Assembly: GCF_900187605.1 (NCBI RefSeq)
Contig: NZ_FYEA01000022.1
Span: 1-45,452, forward strand
DNA length: 45,452 bases
Source of the DNA: Pseudomonas sp. Irchel 3H7
Lineage (GTDB): Bacteria > Pseudomonadota > Gammaproteobacteria > Pseudomonadales > Pseudomonadaceae
Direction of reading: 5' to 3'
The translations under genes were made by a program, and so were the position numbers. The notes below the pieces were generated by a model that searched no databases, was not told the DNA's origin, and was given only the letters and a program-made list of their open reading frames with translations. Below are positions 41,596 through 45,452 of this stretch, piece after piece (positions within the stretch are counted from its first letter, which is position 1; each line of letters begins with the position of its first letter).

Positions 41596-42942
41596 TCACA
41601 CCGCCGGAAAATGAATCCTGAACGCCGCCCCACCCATCGGCGAATCCCCCAGCGCGAGTTTGGCGTTGTAGCTTTCGATAATATCCTTGACCACCGCCAA
41701 CCCGATCCCTTGCCCCGGATGCTGGGCATCCAGGCGTTCACCACGCTCGAGGATCCGCGCACGCTGATCCGGCGGCACACCGGGGCCGTCATCTTCGACG
41801 CACAGTTCAATCCCGGCCAGAGTCTCACGCACGCTGATACGCACTTCGCCCAGACACAGGCGATAAGCGTTTTCCAGCAAGTTGCCCATCATCTCCAGCA
41901 AGGCACCCTGCTCGATCGGCACATAGCAGTGCTCAGGCAGATCAAAGGCCACGCGCACATGCTTGTCGCGGTACACCTTGTCGAGGGTGTCGCACAGGCT
42001 TTTCAGCACCGGTTGCAAGCGCACCTGATGTCGCACCAGTCCGCTTTTGCGCAAACTGGCCCGTTGCAGTTGATAGCTGATCTGCTGGCTCATGCGTTCG
42101 ATCTGACTCTGCAGCACCCACGCTTGATCGCGTTCTTCGGGACGTTGGGCCATGTCCTCGCTAACCCCTTGCAACACCGCCAACGGCGTTTTCAGGCTGT
42201 GCGCCAGATCATCGAGGGAATCGCGATAACGACTGCGCTGCTGGCGCTCGCTGTGCAGCAAACGGTTGAGCGAGCCGGTCAGGCGCAGCAGTTCACGTGG
42301 GTGTTGTTCGGTGAGGCTTTCACGGGTGCCGCCTTCGATTTCGTCGAGCTCCTGACTGAGCCGGCGCAGCGCTTTGAGGCCCCAGGTCAGGCCGATCCAC
42401 AACAGCGCCAGCAATACCAGTAATGCCGCGCCGAAGCCTAGATAGAGATTTTCGCGCAGGCCTTCGAGGGTGGTTTCGTACTCGCGCACCGGTTGCAGGG
42501 CGACGATGCTGAACGCCGCGCTTTTGCCGCCGAGCAGTTTGACTTCGACGTCATAGACGAAGAATTCCTGGCCATTGCTTTCGCGGATCCGCGCGAACTC
42601 ATTACCGAGTCCGTCGTAGCGCGGTTTGTAGTTGATCTGCTCTTCCTGAGTCGCCTTCGAGCGCCAGACCAGATGCCCCTCGCGATCGTAGATATAGCCG
42701 AGCAAACGGAAATCGGTGAGGTTGAAACGCTCATCCGGCAGTTGCGTCGGCATCACCAACCGACCGTTTTCAATGCGCGCGGCAGAAATCAGCGTAGTGA
42801 CGTCCGAGGCCAGCCGCTGCTCGATCGAGTCTTGCAGCGCCAGGCTGAACGCGCCTTGCATCGCCGGCAGCAAAGCGAGCATGAACAACACCGCCAACGT
42901 CGTGGCGGCGAGCATCAAGCGAACGCGCAGAGAACGAATCAA
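41596..42942 (-). CDS. phoQ: Sensor kinase PhoQ
   Basis: A 448-aa kinase. TM1 about 10-32, periplasmic sensor 33-163, TM2 about 167-187, HAMP to about 235, phosphoacceptor His248 (LDDLAHSLKTPLAVLQ), N-box (MMGNLLENAYR) and DDGPGVPP with a GQGIGLAVV lid. The LAHSLKTPL form is typical of PhoQ. It senses low Mg2+ and cationic peptides and phosphorylates PhoP. The likely start is TTG at 42942, overlapping the phoP stop as TTGA; the first ATG would remove nine residues including charged ones before TM1. Third gene of oprH-phoP-phoQ. Confidence 0.93.
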   Translation of the reverse strand: MIRSLRVRLMLAATTLAVLFMLALLPAMQGAFSLALQDSIEQRLASDVTTLISAARIENGRLVMPTQLPDERFNLTDFRLLGYIYDREGHLVWRSKATQEEQINYKPRYDGLGNEFARIRESNGQEFFVYDVEVKLLGGKSAAFSIVALQPVREYETTLEGLRENLYLGFGAALLVLLALLWIGLTWGLKALRRLSQELDEIEGGTRESLTEQHPRELLRLTGSLNRLLHSERQQRSRYRDSLDDLAHSLKTPLAVLQGVSEDMAQRPEERDQAWVLQSQIERMSQQISYQLQRASLRKSGLVRHQVRLQPVLKSLCDTLDKVYRDKHVRVAFDLPEHCYVPIEQGALLEMMGNLLENAYRLCLGEVRISVRETLAGIELCVEDDGPGVPPDQRARILERGERLDAQHPGQGIGLAVVKDIIESYNAKLALGDSPMGGAAFRIHFPAV

Positions 42943-43616
42943 GTGCAGCGCTCATTGAACAGGTAGCCGAGGCCGCGCACGGTGTCGATCGGCTTGAACC
43001 CGGCCGGCCCTTCGAGTTTGCGCCGCAGACGGCCGACCAGCACTTCGATGACATTCGGATCGCGCTCGTCGTCATCCGGATAGAGCTGCTCCATCAAGCG
43101 ATCCTTGGGCACCACTTGCTGGTGATGACGCATGAGGTATTCGAGGATGCGGTACTCGTAGGCGGTCAGCGCCAAAGGTTGTTCGTCGAGGCTCGCCTGT
43201 TTGCGATTGAGGTCGAGCAGCAGCGGGCCGGCAACGATGGTCGACTGAGTGAACCCGCTGGAACGGCGCAGCAAGGCATTCAAACGCGCGTCGAGTTCTT
43301 CGAACTGGAACGGCTTGACCACGTAATCGTCGGCACCGGCGGCGAGGCCTTCGACCTTGTCCTGCCAGTTGCCGCGCGCGGTGAGGATGAGGATCGGGAA
43401 GGTCTTGCCGCCCGCGCGCAACTGGCGAATCAGGTCGAGACCGCCCATGCCCGGCAGGCCGAGATCGATCACCGCCAGGTCAAAGTTGAACTGTCCGGTC
43501 TGGTACAGCGCCTCCTCGGCATTGGCCACGGACTCGACCACGTGGCCACTTTCCGTCAGGCGGGTTTGCAGGTGATGGCGCAAGAGCGCTTCATCTTCGA
43601 CGACCAACAGTTTCAT
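42939..43616 (-). CDS. phoP: Response regulator PhoP
   Basis: A 225-aa OmpR-type regulator. Receiver with Asp51 (LAVIDLGLPG) and Lys101 (VVKPF); winged-helix domain with LTAYEYRILEYLM, DPNVIEVLVGRLRRKL and VRGLGYLF. Partner of PhoQ, overlapped by four bases. It controls outer-membrane and polymyxin-resistance genes in Pseudomonas. A REP pair lies between oprH and phoP, so phoP transcripts may be processed or reduced relative to oprH. Four PhoP-type half-boxes precede oprH. Confidence 0.95.
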   Translation of the reverse strand: MKLLVVEDEALLRHHLQTRLTESGHVVESVANAEEALYQTGQFNFDLAVIDLGLPGMGGLDLIRQLRAGGKTFPILILTARGNWQDKVEGLAAGADDYVVKPFQFEELDARLNALLRRSSGFTQSTIVAGPLLLDLNRKQASLDEQPLALTAYEYRILEYLMRHHQQVVPKDRLMEQLYPDDDERDPNVIEVLVGRLRRKLEGPAGFKPIDTVRGLGYLFNERCT

Positions 43617-43656
43617 AACACTCTCCCGGGCAAATCAGAATCTCCAGTCACACACC

Positions 43657-43745
43657 TGTGGGAGCGAGCCTGCTCGCGAAGGCGATGGCTCAGTCGACCT
43701 CTCATCGACTGAACCGGCGCTTTCGCGAGCAGGCTCGCTCCCACA
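43657..43745. repeat. REP pair between oprH and phoP
   Basis: Inverted units tgtgggagcgagcctgctcg (43657) and the complement ending tcccaca (43745), GCGAGCCTGCTCGC type. It is inside the oprH-phoP-phoQ operon, where it could stabilise the upstream oprH mRNA. Confidence 0.93.
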
Positions 43746-43765
43746 TTGAACCTGCTGGCAACTCC

Positions 43766-44368
43766 TTAGAAATTGTAGTTGGCCGACAGGTAAGTCTGCG
43801 CGCTGCTGGTCAAATCCAGCGAGCCTTGCTTGCTGCCGCCGCTCTCTTTCATTTCAGTGCTGGCGTTGCTGCGCAGGTAACGGTAACCAAGTTCGACCGA
43901 GGTGTTCTGCGAGACTTGCTGCAACACACCGAACTGGCCGCCAACCGCATAACCGATGTCACTGTCGCGGCTGTAGCTCGGCGAATCCTGAGTCAGCTTG
44001 GTCAAACCCGCCGTCGCGCCACCGAACAGCTTGGTGCTGCCACCCACCGGGTAGAACAGATCGTAGCTGCCCAGCAGGTTTTCCTGACGCAGTTTAATGC
44101 CATTGTGCGAACCGGACACGTTGTCGTAGGTGGCGTAGTAGCGACCCTGGCTGTTTTGCTGACCGAGGCGGACGCCGTAGGTGTTGTTGCCGTCGATGGC
44201 GCCAGTGGCGTTCGGGTGGTCGAGGTTGTTGTTCAGCGAGTTGGATTTGTTGATCTTGTCACTGGTCTGGCCGAAGGACAGGCCGGCGAAGTTCGAAGTG
44301 GTGTCGGCCTGGGCCGCGATACTGGCGCTCATTACGGTCAATGCCAGCAACAGTTTGTTAAAAGTCAT
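43766..44368 (-). CDS. oprH: Outer-membrane protein OprH
   Basis: A 200-aa outer-membrane protein. The signal peptide MTFNKLLLALTVMSASIAAQA is cleaved near residue 21. The mature part shows alternating strands of a small (eight-strand) barrel and ends in YLSANYNF with terminal Phe. OprH binds lipopolysaccharide and replaces Mg2+ bridges under low-Mg2+ conditions in P. aeruginosa. GAGGAA precedes the ATG at 44368. First gene of the PhoP-regulated oprH-phoP-phoQ operon. Confidence 0.94.
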   Translation of the reverse strand: MTFNKLLLALTVMSASIAAQADTTSNFAGLSFGQTSDKINKSNSLNNNLDHPNATGAIDGNNTYGVRLGQQNSQGRYYATYDNVSGSHNGIKLRQENLLGSYDLFYPVGGSTKLFGGATAGLTKLTQDSPSYSRDSDIGYAVGGQFGVLQQVSQNTSVELGYRYLRSNASTEMKESGGSKQGSLDLTSSAQTYLSANYNF

Positions 44369-44425
44369 GGGTATTTCCTCTTTCACAGTGCTGTTTGGGT
44401 ATGGCGCAAGGTTACTGACCTTCCC

Positions 44426-44465
44426 CTGTACCGCCCCTGAACCGTCTCTGAACCCGACCTGAACC
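44426..44465 (-). promoter_or_regulatory. Four PhoP half-boxes upstream of oprH
   Basis: On the minus strand GGTTCAG occurs at 44465-44459, 44454-44448 and 44443-44437, and GGTACAG at 44432-44426. Spacing is exactly 11 bp. PhoP boxes are two such half-sites 11 bp apart. A TAACCT -10-like sequence (44414-44409) follows at the expected distance. The sites also lie 47 bp before the divergent dienelactone hydrolase start. Confidence 0.85.
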
Positions 44466-44511
44466 AAATGAACTAGGCTGATTTGACCGTTTATTGTCAG
44501 GAGATCCGACC

Positions 44512-45303
44512 ATGCGCCTGTTCCTTGCCCTCATTTTGCTGGCCGTCAGCAGCCTCACTCAGGCAGCGATCAAGACCGAGGAAATCCCCTATCAAAGCGC
44601 CGATGGCACAAAGCTGATCGGCTACTACGCCTATGACGACGCCATCAAAGGCAAACGTCCGGGTGTCGTCGTGGTGCACGAATGGTGGGGCCTGAACGAT
44701 TACGCCAAACGCCGCGCACGCGATCTCGCCGCACTCGGCTACAGCGCGTTGGCGATCGATATGTACGGCGAAGGCAAGAACACCGAACATCCAAAAGACG
44801 CGATGGCGTTCATGCAGGCAGCGACTCAGGATGCGGCGGCTTCCAGCAAGCGCTTTGAGGCCGGGCTGAATTTGCTGAAGCAGCAGCCGCAGACCGACGC
44901 CAACAAAATCGCCGCTATCGGTTACTGCTTTGGCGGTGGCGTGGTGCTCAACGCCGCGCGGCAAGGTGAACCGTTGGCGGGCGTGGTGAGTTTCCACGGC
45001 GCGCTGGCGACCAAAACCCCGGCGACGCCCGGCAGTGTGAAAGCGAAGATTCTGGTCGAGCACGGTGCGCTGGACAGCATGGTCACTGCCGACAATGTCA
45101 CGGCGTTCAAAGCGGAAATGGACAAGGCTGGCGCTGACTATAAGTTCGTCAGCCTTGACGGTGCCAAGCATGGCTTCACCAATCCGGATGCCGATCGCCT
45201 CAGCCATGGCGAGCACGGTGGCCCGGACATCGGGTACAACAAGGCCGCGGATGAAAAATCCTGGGCGGACATGAAAGCGTTCTTGCAGAAAATCTTTAGC
45301 TGA
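44512..45303 (+). CDS. Exported dienelactone hydrolase family protein
   Basis: A 263-aa alpha/beta-hydrolase with a signal peptide (LFLALILLAVSSLTQAA, cleavage near 22), so probably periplasmic. The nucleophile is a cysteine in GYCFGGG near 142-148, as in dienelactone hydrolases. Asp (HGALDSMV) and His (GAKHGFTNP) complete the triad. The oxyanion region is VVVHEWWGLNDY. The real substrate is uncertain, since periplasmic DLH-family members are poorly studied. A strong AGGAGA site precedes the ATG at 44512. Divergent from oprH; the PhoP boxes may influence it. Confidence 0.9.
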   Translation: MRLFLALILLAVSSLTQAAIKTEEIPYQSADGTKLIGYYAYDDAIKGKRPGVVVVHEWWGLNDYAKRRARDLAALGYSALAIDMYGEGKNTEHPKDAMAFMQAATQDAAASSKRFEAGLNLLKQQPQTDANKIAAIGYCFGGGVVLNAARQGEPLAGVVSFHGALATKTPATPGSVKAKILVEHGALDSMVTADNVTAFKAEMDKAGADYKFVSLDGAKHGFTNPDADRLSHGEHGGPDIGYNKAADEKSWADMKAFLQKIFS

Positions 45304-45322
45304 ACAGGAACACCGCGGCGCG

Positions 45323-45452
45323 GCCTTCGCGAGCAGGCTCGCTTGTATGGTAGGACTTGAAGGGAGGAGGAGGGACAAGGCTCGATTCTGACTGTTGACG
45401 CAGCACAGACCGTGGGAGATTTCGCCCCTCCTCCTTTCACCCAAGCGCCGAT
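45323..45452. repeat. Terminal inverted repeat, right copy (130 bp)
   Basis: Exact reverse complement of bases 1-130, beginning 19 bp after the stop of the dienelactone hydrolase gene. The inner end holds a REP core (ccttcgcgagcaggctcgct). Confidence 0.95.

Noticed and set aside
8047..43745. CRISPR array from regularly recurring repeats
   Set aside because: The repeats are dispersed inverted REP doublets kilobases apart, without direct repeats and uniform spacers or cas genes.
44497..45444. 315-codon frame opposite the dienelactone hydrolase, running into the terminal repeat
   Set aside because: The real gene on the plus strand has signal peptide, triad and ribosome-binding site; the antisense frame has none.
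1..45452. Linear plasmid or phage genome suggested by terminal inverted repeats
   Set aside because: All genes are core chromosomal; there are no replication, partition or phage genes, and the repeat contains a chromosomal REP.

Overview
This is a stretch of chromosome from a fluorescent-group Pseudomonas. Evidence: high GC, dense short operons, abundant Pseudomonas-type REP repeats (cores GTGGGAGCGAGCCTGCTCGC and GTGGGAGCTGGCTTGCCAGC), and recognisable Pseudomonas backbone genes in familiar neighbourhoods (gpsA, fabA-fabB, mazG-relA-rlmD-cysM, gacS-ldhA, arsC-wrbA, ttcA, dctA, oprH-phoP-phoQ). I found 43 protein genes and no tRNA, rRNA, CRISPR array, transposase or phage gene. The first and last 130 bases are exact reverse complements of each other. 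This most likely means the piece ends at both sides inside copies of one dispersed repeat.

Layout. 1-1800: a six-EF-hand calcium-binding protein and a repeat-rich non-coding tract. 1799-5500 (minus): AI-2E-family permease, DUF4892 protein and two overlapping alpha/beta hydrolases. 5812-9990 (minus): hotdog thioesterase with an acyl-CoA ligase, then gpsA, a DUF4389 membrane protein and sixA. 10187-15145 (plus): a tightly coupled operon of TonB-dependent receptor, periplasmic binding protein and hybrid histidine kinase. 15393-17140: fabA-fabB behind a FabR/DesT-like palindrome. 17532-23942: a 62-aa protein, then (minus) cysM-rlmD, relA and mazG-DUF2058. 24196-30374: an OmpR-type response regulator/kinase pair, gacS and ldhA. 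30387-34023: two divergent small Cys-pair proteins, a META lipoprotein, a thioredoxin-like lipoprotein and arsC-wrbA-DUF2069. 34110-38573: a degenerate Tag-like glycosylase, ttcA, a Yip1-like membrane protein, a SprT-like protein and an alpha-methylacyl-CoA racemase homologue. 38719-41403: dctA with a consensus sigma-54 promoter and paired upstream palindromes, divergent from an AraC-type regulator. 41596-45303: oprH-phoP-phoQ with four PhoP half-boxes, divergent from a dienelactone hydrolase.

How the genes fit together. The window is rich in global regulation: GacS (Gac/Rsm switch), a second hybrid kinase whose periplasmic input domain looks like that of GacS, RelA (ppGpp), PhoPQ (Mg2+/cationic peptides), and an uncharacterised kinase/regulator pair. 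Fatty-acid and phospholipid metabolism is also well represented (fabAB, gpsA, acyl-CoA ligase, thioesterase). The best candidate for an under-described system is the receptor/binding-protein/hybrid-kinase operon at 10187-15145. It looks like a ligand-sensing relay from the outer membrane to a cytoplasmic phosphorelay. Intergenic DNA is dominated by REP pairs and by a second family of long-hairpin repeats; one REP has become the C-terminal codons of a histidine kinase.
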